Assembly (NCBI GenBank): GCA_037043235.1 | Contig: JAWRVZ010000233.1 | Location: 801,835-865,834 of the forward strand | From: Rhodeus uyekii | Taxonomy: Eukaryota; Chordata; Actinopteri; Cypriniformes; Acheilognathidae | Direction: 5' to 3' | Length of the DNA stretch: 64,000 bases | Shown: positions 25,401-37,700 of the stretch, piece after piece | Layout of the letters: each line of letters opens with the position of its first letter | Position numbering within the stretch: position 1 is the first letter of the stretch | Notes under the pieces: generated by a model | Database searches by the model: none | Told to the model about the DNA's origin: nothing | What the model saw: only the letters and a program-made list of their open reading frames with translations | Program-made: the position numbers and the translations under genes

Positions 25401-26108
25401 CATATTGAATGATTAAAAGACACTCATTCGATAACTGGAGGTACAATGTGTTATATGACCTTATGTTTATGTCTTGCTCTAGGAATCTATCCAGATCCAC
25501 TTAAAGGGCACCCGGGGCCCCATCCACGTACTCACCTGTGAGACTGAGGGCCAGAATGATGCTGTGGACTCAGAATCGCAACTTGTCAAACCAGCCTACT
25601 TTCCATCGCTAGAAGAGAGTCGGATACACACACAACCACTTATATCAGGTTAGCGGTATGGCCTTGTTTTGCACACTCTGATGCCTTTTGATCACTACAT
25701 TAGCGTTTCAAAAGTTTGGGGTCAGTAAGATTTTTTTTGAAAGAACCGGCGAACATGAAACAGACTTTTAATATGAAATAAAAATAAATCCAAAAAAGAA
25801 GTACTGGTCCAGCCCCTCACGGAAGACAGTCGTGTGGCCAAGCATTGTTGCAGCCCATTGTGTTTGGCTTCCTCAAGGTTCAACTCTGTGCTGAGCTTTC
25901 ACACTTTCCCTACGGATGACGAAAGACGGAAGAAGTGGATATGCAACATTTGGCGCGAGGGTCTTAGAACCTGCAGATCTTTAGATCCTGAACCTGCAGT
26001 AGTTGCTATTGCATAGAATCAGGCTGCAGAATAATTGACTGAAAACATTTTTTCTCATTTGTTTTTACAGATGTTTCAAGTACTGTAGCAGCTGTACAGA
26101 GTGCATAA
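21929..26108 (+). CDS. e2f6: E2F6 with N-terminal THAP zinc finger (THAP-E2F6 fusion)
   Basis: Repressor-type E2F that binds E2F sites with a DP partner and lacks a transactivation/Rb-binding tail. Exons: 21929-22246, 22822-22961, 23048-23109, 23225-23426, 23572-23724, 24675-24789, 25483-25648, 26071-26108 (TAA), all in phase, 397 aa. Exon 1 encodes a complete THAP domain: Cys4, Cys9, Cys59 and His62 as C2CH ligands, Trp41, Phe63 and Pro79. Exon 2 is an acidic linker of Asp/Glu runs. Residues about 174-241 are the E2F winged helix with RRVYDITNVL (Arg215, Arg216, Tyr218, Asp219). Then come the leucine-rich dimerization segment (EEALDWLIKDCAQQLFALTD) and the marked box (LAYVTYEDICKIGVFKDQTI). 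Mammalian E2F6 has no THAP domain; the fusion has been reported for zebrafish E2F6. Exons 5 and 6 are joined by an AT-AC intron. AATAAA lies at 26366. Confidence 0.95.
22276..22424. repeat. (TA)n/(TATG)n microsatellite, e2f6 intron 1
   Basis: A nearly pure run of TATG and TA units begins about 30 nt after the exon 1 donor, including a perfect TA run of about 55 nt near 22338-22394. Confidence 0.95.
23919..24008 (+). pseudogene. N-terminal transposase remnant in the hAT element
   Basis: A 29-codon frame begins MSKKQQTLSSFFGVSPP and stops at TAA. The MSKKQQTLSSFF start resembles the opening of hAT/ZMYM-like transposon-derived proteins in fish. The frame is cut off by nested insertions downstream, so no catalytic region remains. 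Confidence 0.5.
24297..24380 (-). pseudogene. tRNA-Ser-like sequence, degenerate
   Basis: On the minus strand it contains D-arm GGCTGAGAGGTTAAGGCGAT, an anticodon loop CTAGAGA comparable to tRNA-Ser(AGA), and T-arm GCAGGTTCGAATCC, so A and B boxes are recognisable. The 3' anticodon stem and acceptor stem are mismatched. It lies inside the hAT composite, so it is probably a captured tRNA pseudogene or SINE head rather than a working gene. Confidence 0.6.
25834..26016 (+). pseudogene. Orphan THAP-domain fragment in e2f6 intron 7
   Basis: The frame from 25834 encodes VAKHCCSPLCLASSRF, then FHTFPTDDERRKKWICNIWR, which matches the first half of a THAP zinc finger: CxxxC, the SFHTFPxD loop and the Trp that precedes the helix. 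The second half with CxxH is absent and the frame ends in TAG. It could be a piece of a THAP-bearing DNA transposon (P or Kolobok type), a decayed duplicate of a THAP gene, or an unrecognised alternative exon. It differs clearly from the THAP exon at 21929. Confidence 0.6.
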
Positions 26109-26365
26109 GGACCACAAAGAGGAGCCTTTGCTTCTACCCCATTATAACAGACTTTGTTGGCCTTTTGGAGAGACCACTGTGCATATATTCACTCTCCTGG
26201 GGTTTAAGACTTAAATTGTGAAGACTTTTGGTTTGTAATTATATGGATGAGTATTCTAAACATTTGAAAGTATTTTTTTTTTTTTTTATAAGAATTACAA
26301 GGATACTTGAAGTTTGTCTTTTGAAAATGGTAAATTGTTTCTTGGGCCATCTTATAATGCTGTAA

Positions 26366-26371
26366 AATAAA
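26366..26371 (+). promoter_or_regulatory. e2f6: AATAAA poly(A) signal of e2f6
   Basis: AATAAA lies 258 nt after the stop codon, followed by a T-rich stretch at 26385-26400. Confidence 0.65.
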
Positions 26372-26425
26372 ATCTTTGATGGACCTTTTTTTCCTTGTTG
26401 TTATAGACAAAGAGTGATTTGTAAA

Positions 26426-26785
26426 TATACTATGCTTCAAAAGTCAAGGATTTCTTCCTTCTTTTTTTTACGGCACATAAAATTGGGGCAAAAGATTTCT
26501 ATTTCAAATAATTGCATAAAATTTAGATCTTTGTTCATTAAAGAATCCTGAAAAAATTTATCACAATTTCTAAAAAATATTTTTAAAAAGCTAATAAACT
26601 GTTTTCAATATTAATAATTATTATTATTATTATTTCCAAGGCAGCCAATCAGTATATACAAATGATTTTTGAAGGTTCATGTGACACTTAAGACTGCAGT
26701 AATGCTGTGAAAATTCAGCTTTGATATTGCAGGAATAAATTACATTTTCAAATATATGACTATAAAACTTTTCAATGGTAGTGTA
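26426..26785. repeat. MITE of the CACTACCGTTC family, copy D, between the e2f6 and asap2 3' ends
   Basis: Left end CTATGCTTCAAAAGTCAAGG, right end AACTTTTCAATGGTAGTGTA, interior TTTATTTCAAATAATTGCA-like and AAGACTGCAGTAATGCTG. It fills most of the convergent spacer. Confidence 0.6.
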
Positions 26786-26904
26786 ACTATTAAAATGTAT
26801 AGCATTACAGTGAACTTTCAAAACCACTACTTTCAGTTATTTATGTAAAAATATATCTGTGTGCTGAAAATAAAACCAGTCTTTTAAATTTACAGAGTAA
26901 ACGG

Positions 26905-26910
26905 TTTAAT
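26905..26910 (-). promoter_or_regulatory. asap2: Possible ATTAAA poly(A) signal of asap2
   Basis: ATTAAA on the minus strand, about 450 nt after the asap2 stop codon. Weak evidence alone. Confidence 0.3.
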
Positions 26911-27356
26911 GACTTGTTCGGTAACAGAACATGGGGAACAAAACTTGTATACAAGCTACATGTTAACGTGTCACTTAACTATGCAAAAGAAGAGTTGCTC
27001 TGCAACTGATATCTGATATAGATAAAAAGCTAAATGAAGATGAGATTAAGGATTCAATCATATTACACTTTATAAAAAATAAAAAACGGCTCCCGTTTTA
27101 TGCATAGCACATGCCACCGTTCGTACAAGATTTCTATATTAAAGTTAGAGGTAATTGCACATGTAATGAGAATAACTGATTTTAAAAAAAAAGAAGAACC
27201 CTTTCCTGAGGTCTTGTTTGTAAAATGTCCCATATGTCACCATTCAGCCAGAGAGATGGCCAGTTGGCGAATCCATTGTTAAATAATCGGTGGTTCTAAG
27301 GTTTTTGTTATGAAAAGTCAGAGCATGTGATCTTAGTAAGACAGCAGTGTTTGATG

Positions 27357-30300
27357 TCAGTCGGTGATGAAGTGAACAAACGAAACTGGAAACGCGCCCT
27401 TCCTGGTCGGCTCCCCGTCAATGTGGCCCACCTGCAGGACACGTGTAAGAGCCGATCAAGATCACACAATTCACCATCTGTGCAAGTGCTGTGTAAGTAT
27501 GACTTTATACTCACCCACCACTCCTTGTCCTCCTCTCCATCTACTATTATCACCTCTCCTTCTGAGAAGGTCAGTTCATCTCTGTTATCAGCCTTGCAGT
27601 TATATAGAGCCTTTACCCTCTTAGGTCTCTGTTTCTGGAACAGATACAAAGCAAATATTTTAGTTTTGACACTTTGACGTCACAATTAAAATGTACTGTA
27701 ACAAAATATCAAGTGACATTTATTTTAAAGAAAGACGGCACAAACAATTTTCATGTTTGCAGAAATGTCAAAATAGTTTTGTGCGACTGTAAAGACTTTT
27801 AAATAAAAACATTGAAAACATTATTTAAAATTTGAAATATAAACTATAATAGAAATAAATATAAAACCGTCATTCAGAAATTTGGGTGATAAAAGATTTC
27901 TATTTCAAATAAATGCGGTTCTATTGACATTTCTAATCACTATGCAATCTTGAAAAATAAGCAACTGTTTTCAATATTGATAATAATAAGAATGGTTTCT
28001 TGGACTACAAATCAGCATACTGTATATGAATGATTTCTGAAGGATCATGTGATACTGAAGACTGGAGTAATGATGGAGTAATTATCATCACAGGAATAAA
28101 TGACTATTAAATATACCAAAATAGAAAACGTATTTTAAATTGTAATAATATTTCAAATATTATTGTCTTTACTGTTTTGATTTTTTTATCACAATAATGC
28201 AGCCATGGTGAGTGTATGACTTCTTTAAAAAAAAAATAATAATAAAAAAAAAAATAATATATATATATATATATCTTTCAACTTTTGAAATGTAGTATAC
28301 TTTTATAGTCAAATTTTTGATTTATATAAATGGCTGTCTTAAATGGTCACTTACAGGTGGGGCCAATCTGGGTTTGGGGGCGGGGGCAGGGGCAGGGACG
28401 GGGGCAGTGGTGGGGGCAGGAGCTGGTGTGGAGGCAGATGATGGTCCGGAGTCTGGAGGAAACCGTTTTATTAGAGAAATCTTATTTCAGCCTAAAATAT
28501 CATTCTTTTTTGCCTTTAGTGGTATATTTATCACATAATAAAATAATATTATATTAACCTGTTTTATCACTGGGTCGGGGGACACTCGGTGAAGCTTTAT
28601 TTACATTTACATCTTTACTAAATGGACCAACAGGATTCCTGAGAAATACACAGAACAGTGCAGCTGATGTAATGAAGACAACCAACAGCTGAAATCTCTT
28701 GAAAGAAAAACAGTATCTGATGAATGTTATTTATAATGAAGCTGGGAGGTGACATCTTACCTAGCAGGGGATTTCACAGGTTTGGGTGCAGGGGTTTTTG
28801 GCTGTGTGGGAACAGGTGGAGGTGGGGGTTTATTTACAAATGAAGTGGGCAACACTGGAGCAGGTGGCACTAAGGGCGCTGGTTTGACTGGGACGGGTGG
28901 TATGACTGGGGGTGCGGAGGGTGCAGGTGGAACCTGAGGCAACTGAAGAGTTGCCTTTGGATCTGGAGGCAGTGGTCTCTTGACAGTCGGAGGAGGAGGT
29001 GGAGCAGGAGGAAGAACTACAGAAGAGACAAGAACTGTTATGCTAATTACTATAATTGCCTGCAAGGGAGAAAAAAAACAGTTGGGTTTTTGGATCTTTG
29101 TAGCTGTTTTCTAGTTGATCTAAGGCAAGCAGTAGATCTGATAAAGATCTGATAACTTTACAATAAATTAACATTAGTTAATGCATAAACTAATGTAAAC
29201 TAACTATGAACAATATAGTTTTGAAGCAATTTATTAACCTTTGTTGGTTAATAAAAAAAATGTGTATTCATGTTATTTCACAGACACAACTTTTGATCTT
29301 AAAAATGTAGTACCGGTAATGTTGAGATTTACGTTAAATATGATTAAAAAATGCAGCAGAAGTGTTGTTCATTGTAAGTTCATTTTAAATAATGTAGAAA
29401 ACCTTTTGTTACTCCCTTTGACCCCTTTGAGGTCATTAAGATTGAAAAAATATATATATACTTTTTATTATCAGAATTAAATTGATCAAACAAAAGATTT
29501 CTATTTCAAATGAATGCTTTCTATTCATGAAGAATCCTGAAAAAGAAAACCTTTATTAGGGTTTACACAAAAATAATAGATTTCAACAATGATAACAATA
29601 ATAAGAAATGTTCACAAATCATGAATCATCAATAAAAATCAAATTTTATTGTGCTTTTGATTAAAAATAAATGTAGCCTTGGTGTGTGTATGTGTGTGTA
29701 TATATATATATATGTATATAGGTGTTAGACTCACCATATACTGAGTTATTTCTTTCTGGAGGGTTTGAAGGGTCTGAACATGATCTCTGCCTCCCAACCA
29801 TATCAATGGGAGGACTCCACCCTGACATCACAAAAACAATTTATTCATGTTTACTGAATCTACATTTGTAGGCAAGCTACAAGAATGAATCAGAATTGAC
29901 TACCAAAAAATCTCACTAGGCCTGAATTCTACTCACCTCTTCCTAATGTACGAGGGGGTAGAAGAGGAATACCAGGTAAACCCGATGGTGGTGGGCTGAT
30001 ATCAAGCATGGTGCCGTAAGTCTCGTTGGAGATCATGCTAGGGATATAAGCCCTCTGCTTGTTATTGACCACATTAGCCACGTCCCGTGCCAGAGCGCTC
30101 ATGTTGGGCATCATGGGACCACTGCCAGGAAAAATACAGCTAACTGGACGATCATCACGTCTGTTGGGAATGGGCTGAAACCCAAAATCAGTGGCATAAG
30201 GATGAGCCAGACTGCACCAATATTCACATTAACAGCTGAACCACAAATATGATTCAATTGTCTACATCTTACTTTGTAGTGTGATTTTATTTAAAATATA

Positions 30301-33300
30301 TGTATGTGATCAAATTTAAGGGTTTATTATTTTGTAATTCGAATCAACTTGTCAAAAATGTCACACAAAATCATCAATATTCCCTGTGTCCAAATACATT
30401 TTGATATTTATATAGTGAACTATGACATTCATTATGTAGTGAACAGTGAATTAGTCAGTAGCTTTGGACACTGTATATGTATGAATGTGTAAAATACTTC
30501 TATCACATATGTCCTGTGTAAGATAACTATGTTAACTAAGTATCAGTACTAATTAGTGATTTGAATGGGTTGGTGAGATTTTAAGTTTTTGAAGACATGC
30601 TCACCAATTATTTATTTACATGTATTTGATCAAGAATACAGTAGAACAATGTTATTGTGAAATAGTATTACAATTTTAAAGAACTGAGTTCTATTTTAAT
30701 GTATTTTAAGATTAATTTATTCCTGTGATGGTAAAGCTGAATTTTCAGCATCATTAATCGAGTATTCAGTGCCACATGATCCACCAAAAATCATTCTAAT
30801 ATGCTGATTTGGTGCTTTAAGAATCATTTCTTGTCATTATCAATGTTGAAAACAGTTATGATGCTTAACATTTTTGAACAACTTTCATAAGAATGTCATT
30901 TATTTGAAATAGAAACCTTCTGTAACATTATAAATGTCTTTACTGTTACTCTTAATCAACTTAATGCAGTCTTGCTGAATATATTATCTTAAAGGTATAG
31001 TTCACCCAAAAATGAAAATTCTGAAAACTCACCCTCAAGTTGTTCCAAACCTGAATGAACAAAGGAAGATATTTTGAAGAATATTAAAATATTGTATATA
31101 AGAAATAGTGTCAATGTGCCCCATTGACTTACATAGTATAGAAAAAAATTCTATGCAAGTCATTGGGGCCCATCAACTGTTTGGTTTCTGACATTCTTCA
31201 AAATTCTTTTTCTTTGGAAAAGCTTGACGTGTGAGTAAATGATGACAGAATTTTCATTATTGGATGAACTATCAGTATAACTGAGCTACATGTTATTTGT
31301 TATGTTATCTTTTGTGTACAAAAGAGCATGTTAACCTTGTCTTCCATCTCATCCTCGCTCTCGTCTAAGTCATCGTTATGCAGACGCCAGTCATACTCCA
31401 CATGCACATGGAGATTGAACTTCCCTGTTTGCGCCTGAGTCAGCTATAAATCACACAACACAGAAGAACATGTTGGAGAGGAATTTCCTCGAACACAAGC
31501 TGAGGCAAGGCCAGAAACTTCCTCTCACGAAAAGAACAGAGCAAAACGCAGCAAATTTCTGCTGGCATCACAAACTAAACGCAAGATAACAAATATACCC
31601 ACCAGCTCCTCGCATTTTGAGTGTTTGAGACGCTGCGCCAGATCCAGAGGAGTCTCTCCTGCATCATTAGCTGCGAGAAAAACATTTAAGTTTTTTCCAC
31701 TTATTAGTTTATATAAAATGCTAGTAATAAATGACTTGTAATAGTGCTTATTTTATTTAAAATATATATATATAAAATTTATTTTGTCATTTTTCAAATG
31801 CATTTTTTGCATTGTTTGAGCAGCAGATTAGATAAACTCTTACTAATGGTGACAGATGCTTTTCCCCGCAGTAGCAGCTTCATACATTCACTATTGTCAG
31901 TCAAGCAGCAGTAGTGCAGTACTGTGCTTCCTCTGGCCGTCTGCTTGTCTAAATTCCCACTGCATACACAAACACATACACACACATATTGGATATGTAA
32001 AATGTCTTCATAATATGTAATATTGTTAATAATATTACTACTTTTAGCTACAGTACAGAGCATCAGCAAAGTACCTGTTCTGTACAAGGAAGTCCACAAT
32101 ATGGAGTGAGTTCCGGTCCACCATTCGCACTGCTAGATGTAGCGCCGTCTCACCTGGTTCCTGTAAGTGAAAGGCAGAATTATATATAAAAAGAGCCGGC
32201 TCATGTTTGTGAATTGGACTATACATGTGGTGTTGGATATTATTTTGTGTGAAGCCTGTCAGGAGAACAATAGAAAGACAAAGCACAACTCACATGTTGG
32301 TTAGTCTGCTGAATGGTCTCCATCAGGTCCAGTCCTTCAGCGTATACCTGGATCAAAGAAAAGATATCCCGGGACTTTACCGCATCACACAGTGCGTTTA
32401 GTCGGGCTGCGTTATCTGCATACTTCCGCTGAGCAAAACGCTTCTCCGTGTATTTGGCTGTGATGAAGTCTTTTCGCACCTGCCTGAAGGACAATTGAGA
32501 GAGAAAACGTAATGAAATTTTTGATGTGTAGACTAAACCTCTTTTGTGTAGTGCTTTTTGCAAAAATCTGGGAATCAGAATATAATTTCAATGATTTAAA
32601 ATGATTTATATTTAAATAATGAAATAATAAATAAAAATTCTTGTACACCAAAACAATTTTCCCAATAAGAATGCAATAAAAATCACTCGATTCGTTCCAA
32701 ATGACCATAAATGCCCATTTTAAATATTTTTTGGGTTTTACCCTATTAATTACAGTTAAAATTATAACCATTAAGATCTCATATAAATACTAATTAATAA
32801 TTGATAATTAAAATTTAAAAATACTTGACAATCTACTGTAACGCACTTTAGCTTTGAGTAGCGTCGCTGCTGGCTTGAAGGAGACGAGAGGAGAGTTTTA
32901 CTACTTAGAGGGAGAATTTCGTACCGTCTTTCTTACTCATCTTGTGGGCCATTGTCTATATGCTGTAGTATTATGTATATATTTCACTACGTGAACAACA
33001 GTGATCACAATTAATGTTAACGACATGAGGTAAAACCGTTGTAAATCACTTATAAAAGTATCACTGTGGTGAATGATGCAACCAAACCGAGCGACGGTTT
33101 AAGGGGTGATAGGCTTTGTGAGAGGCTGTCATTAGGATATTTCCAGTAAAAATGCGTGCGAAGATGCTGAGCGTTAGGACTTTTCCACAAAAAAATGCGC
33201 GTGGGCGAGGGAAACATTTTCTCGCACTCCAATACAATGCTTGTACACCAAATGTGACTTTCCATGCTCGTACACCGATTTGCTCGTATACAAAGTCACT

Positions 33301-34579
33301 CGTAAACCGAGGTATTATCGTATATACGTATATATTACTCTAAAACATGTATAATGAACAAAAGAAAAAAAACTATTTGATCTGTTGCTCACATGTCACT
33401 AGAAGGGTTGGGTTTGGGTATCTCCTCTGCTGACAGGTTTGCCTCCATGATTTCATTGAATCCAGCATTGCCTATGCTGTTGGCAAGCTGCAACAAAATT
33501 GAATACAATTACAACCTGTATATTTGCAATTTCTGCTGAACGAGGGTCAAGTTATCACAACAATTTACCAAGAGTTCAGACGTGCCCAAAACATCCAGTG
33601 TCAGAGACTGTATTCTGGAGTAGTGCACCCCCATTTCCCGATGGATTCCAGAACATTCTATGCAAATCAACACACCCAGGTTCGTGGAGAGCCATGTTGG
33701 ATCTGCAGTGACAACAAGAGAAAATCTGCTGACCTCTCATAAAAACTTTGATCCAAATCACAATAAAACAAGTTCAACTGGGATGGCTAAATTTCATACA
33801 ATGTAAAAAGAGAAGGTGCAAAACTTCATTTTTGGGTGAACTAACCCTTTAACCACTAAGCTACATCCCTCATATATTGCTTACCAGAAGCCCCACAATC
33901 ACAGCACACATCATTGCCACTCATCTTCTTCACTTCTCCCACAATGGCCTTAGTCAGCTCCCGTACAATGTTGTTCTCACACTCGTTCTGATCATCCTTA
34001 AAAGCATTGTTTAGGGCCTCTTCTTTACTATTCTGGAGCACAGACACCCATCTGAAATGGAGAGATCCAGATGAAAAGATAGAGGTGATATATATGTACA
34101 TGTATGTATGTCTGTATGTGTAAAATCAACATATGAGCACACACACTCACATTTGACACTCTGCCTCGTCCTCTGCCTGGAAGTGATACGTTCTGTCATC
34201 TACAATATGGAATAGAACAGTAAGCAAATAAAGATGACCAACCAACCATATGAGCCATGACCGACTCTGAGAGTACTGGCTCTGGATTTATGACTGTATT
34301 GTGATGTGACTGTGCTTGTTGTAAAAGTATATTACGAGATATGAGATCAAAGCATTTTTTCTCATCTGGGTTACGCTTCACTTGGCAGGTTAAGAGGTTC
34401 AGGTTTGCTGGTGGTGTGTTGGCCTGCAAGAAAATGAGAGAAAGTAGAAAATACAGGACAATTTAGGATGTATTACTCTGATGGAAACACCCACTCAAAA
34501 GGACTATACAGCTTTTATTCTACATTTAATAATTATATTTATTAAAATGGCATAAATATGAATAAACAAATAAATATAG

Positions 34580-34648
<69 letters not shown>

Positions 34649-34669
34649 AACATATGTTAATAATAATAC

Positions 34670-34738
<69 letters not shown>

Positions 34739-37700
34739 TATATTTACTTAAAGAGTATACATTTTTATATATAAATATATTTACATATACTTATACAATT
34801 CTAAATATGTATATAATATGTTTATTCATATTTATATACGGTAATGTAATATATGTACATACATATATGTTTATATATGTTAATATATGTTAAATAAGAA
34901 TAAATGTATAGATATATATCTAACTATATTTATTAAAAGTAGTGTACACATTTTATTATATTAATATATTTACATATATTTATGCAATTCTATAATATGT
35001 ATATAATATAAACTATGATTTGTATAAAAGCAACTTTCATAATTATATGAATATATAACATTATATAGTCATTGGTAGATCCTTATAAAATAAAAAAATT
35101 TGTTGTTACTTAAATATGATATAAAATAAATGGATTTAAAAAAATGTATTCTATAGCATTAAATGAGTAAACACAAAAATATATGCACATTGGCTATATT
35201 CTGATCTGCATCTACAGAATTATTTACTCAAATTATACCACTAAATGGTATGTTATACAACAAAATCTTGTTCTTAAACTCATGTGTTTCTCTTTCATTC
35301 AGCCTGCTGTAAAATGGTGGAGCAAGCTTGTAAAACTAAAAACTTCTAGAAGTTCTAGAAACAGAGTGCCTGTTTTTTTTTCCCCTACCGTTCCATGAGA
35401 AATAGTCAATAATCCATTATTCACAGAGCACTTCCTTTTCTGCCAAACCTTCCTTAGCCTGTAATGTGGAGAAAAGCCTTCATCACACAAACTTTACAGA
35501 ACAATCAATCCCCCCCAAAAAAAGTTGTGATGAACTTATAATGCATGTGAATATCATTAAAGCACTAAACAAACTCACCCTTCGCTGCGTTTGAGAAGCA
35601 TCCCAGAGCGCTCAGTGCCGTGAGCTTTATTGCCCTGCAGTTGGTGAAGACTATAGCCAGGATTCTGCTTTGACTGAAGGTCCTTTCACCACACAAACAA
35701 ACAAAACAACAAGAGTTACCACAGAAATTAAGTCTTCCTATCAATCAAAGTTTCCAATCTTTTGGAAATGGGCTCACCTCCTTACTCTCTGACTGCAGGG
35801 CAGATTTGAGAATATCTCTCAGCTGCATCAACTGTTTCCTTTCTGCATCTTGTGTCTGCTTGTTCTGCAATTCACACACAATAACAAAAACAAGGAATAA
35901 ACTATCTTGTCTAAAACAAAACAAAAAAACACCTTCAAAAGAGTAGGCAGTAATATAAAAAAACACACTGTGGTCAAATCCGTGGCGAGTTTTTCCATGA
36001 AAGGTTTTAGATTGTCCACAACTTTTAACCCATCCTGAAAGAAACTGTGGAGAAATAGAAAATATGAGGTCAAAAGACTCTTTTAAAAATGAAACTGAGA
36101 TATACGCCTGGTTTCACAGACAGAGTTTAGATTAAGTCAGGATTAAGCCTTAGTTCAATTAAGATATTTAAGTAACTTTCATAAACATGCCTTGGAAAAA
36201 AACATTATGCATCTTGAGACAAAACAAGGACACTGATATATAAGATATTATATATAAGATATTACTTATATTACCTATAATATATGCCAGTGCAAGTTGC
36301 AGGGAATAGGTTTAAGCCTTCTCTGTGAAACCGGGCAATAACATTCTATAATATTATAAATAAACATACTTGCACTGAGCATGAAAGTATTTGATGAGGT
36401 TTTGGAGCAGGTCAACCCCCTTCTTGACTTTGATTTCATTCACTTTAATGAGATACTGAAAAGCAAAGCACATCAAACACTTCAGCATGAAACAATCATT
36501 GCAATTGCTTTCTATCAGGCCATAAGATATAAACGAATTGCTAAAGTCAAAATATATGTGTGTGTGTATAAAAGAAGTGACCCAGGCAACCACACTAATA
36601 AAAAAAAAACAAAAGAAAAGAAAGGAATGCTGCTGATGTTGGCTGTATGTATGCTAAAAGATTAAGAAGTATTTAAAGAATAAAATAAACCCAGGCATAT
36701 TCAACACTGTATACGTAACACATAAACAACACCTAGGAACTAAATACACAGAGATAATGAATATATAACGAACAGGTGTGATGATTAGAGTACATGGAAA
36801 GTGGCGGGAAACTGAACAAAGGAACACGTGTTTATGAAAATAACAGACTAAAAGTCAGTGAACGTGAAACTAACTAAACAGAACCGTGACCATATGAACC
36901 ACATTCCTTACTTCACACATGTGAAGCTGAAAGAGGCGTCTCTCTTTCTCCATCTCTTCCGCAATCTCTCCTCCGCTGATCTCTGTTCTGATCAGACCGT
37001 GCTGTTTGGCATGTTCCCGTTTTTCTTTCTCAATCTTGTTTCTGTGAAGAAGTTAAGTGCATTAGCATGAAAAATGTACAGTGTATATACAGTACTTGAC
37101 CATCCATAACCATTAGTCTTTCATCAGTGCCTCCTAAAGAACAAACAAACCATAAATGCTGGTACTGATGTTTACTAAAGGTATGACTCCACATTACGAT
37201 AAGCTTTTCAGGCTCATGAATTATGCTCAAACATCTGGAATGTTCTTTCTCGGTATAATGGATCCAAATAAACTGATCTACAATCATTAAAACTCTGCTG
37301 GAATGTGATTCCTTTCATTCATCATGCTGAAGGTACTGGAATATCTAAAAGAACATCACGCCCCACAGAGTGTTTATTTTTCTGGGATATTAAGAGGTTA
37401 ATAGGTGCTTACAGTTTAGTTTCATAATCCTTCCATGCTTTATCAAAAGGCTTTTTTAAATCCTGCAAAAAACACAGATTTGAGAACACAGTTAACATAT
37501 CCAGAGACGTAGAGGTCAATTAATATAATACACTTTAATACAACCACTGTATTTATATGAAAGATGTTTATGTATATATACATGAAAGAATTTTTTTAAA
37601 GAAATTAACACTTTTATTCAGCAAGGATGCATTAAATTGATCAAAAGAGACAGTAGACATTTTAATTGTTCAAAGGTAATTCAATTATAGCAAAGGATTA

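Noticed and set aside
27327..27677. Plus-strand frames of 67 and 116 codons
   Set aside because: Antisense shadows of the asap2 SH3 exons.
28757..29065. Independent proline-rich small protein on the minus strand
   Set aside because: It is asap2 exon 24 plus intron read-through; the exon borders at 28761 and 29016 fit the asap2 phases.
33499..33742. Plus-strand open frames of about 70 codons
   Set aside because: They are antisense to the asap2 ArfGAP exon at 33569-33702, which carries the conserved protein.
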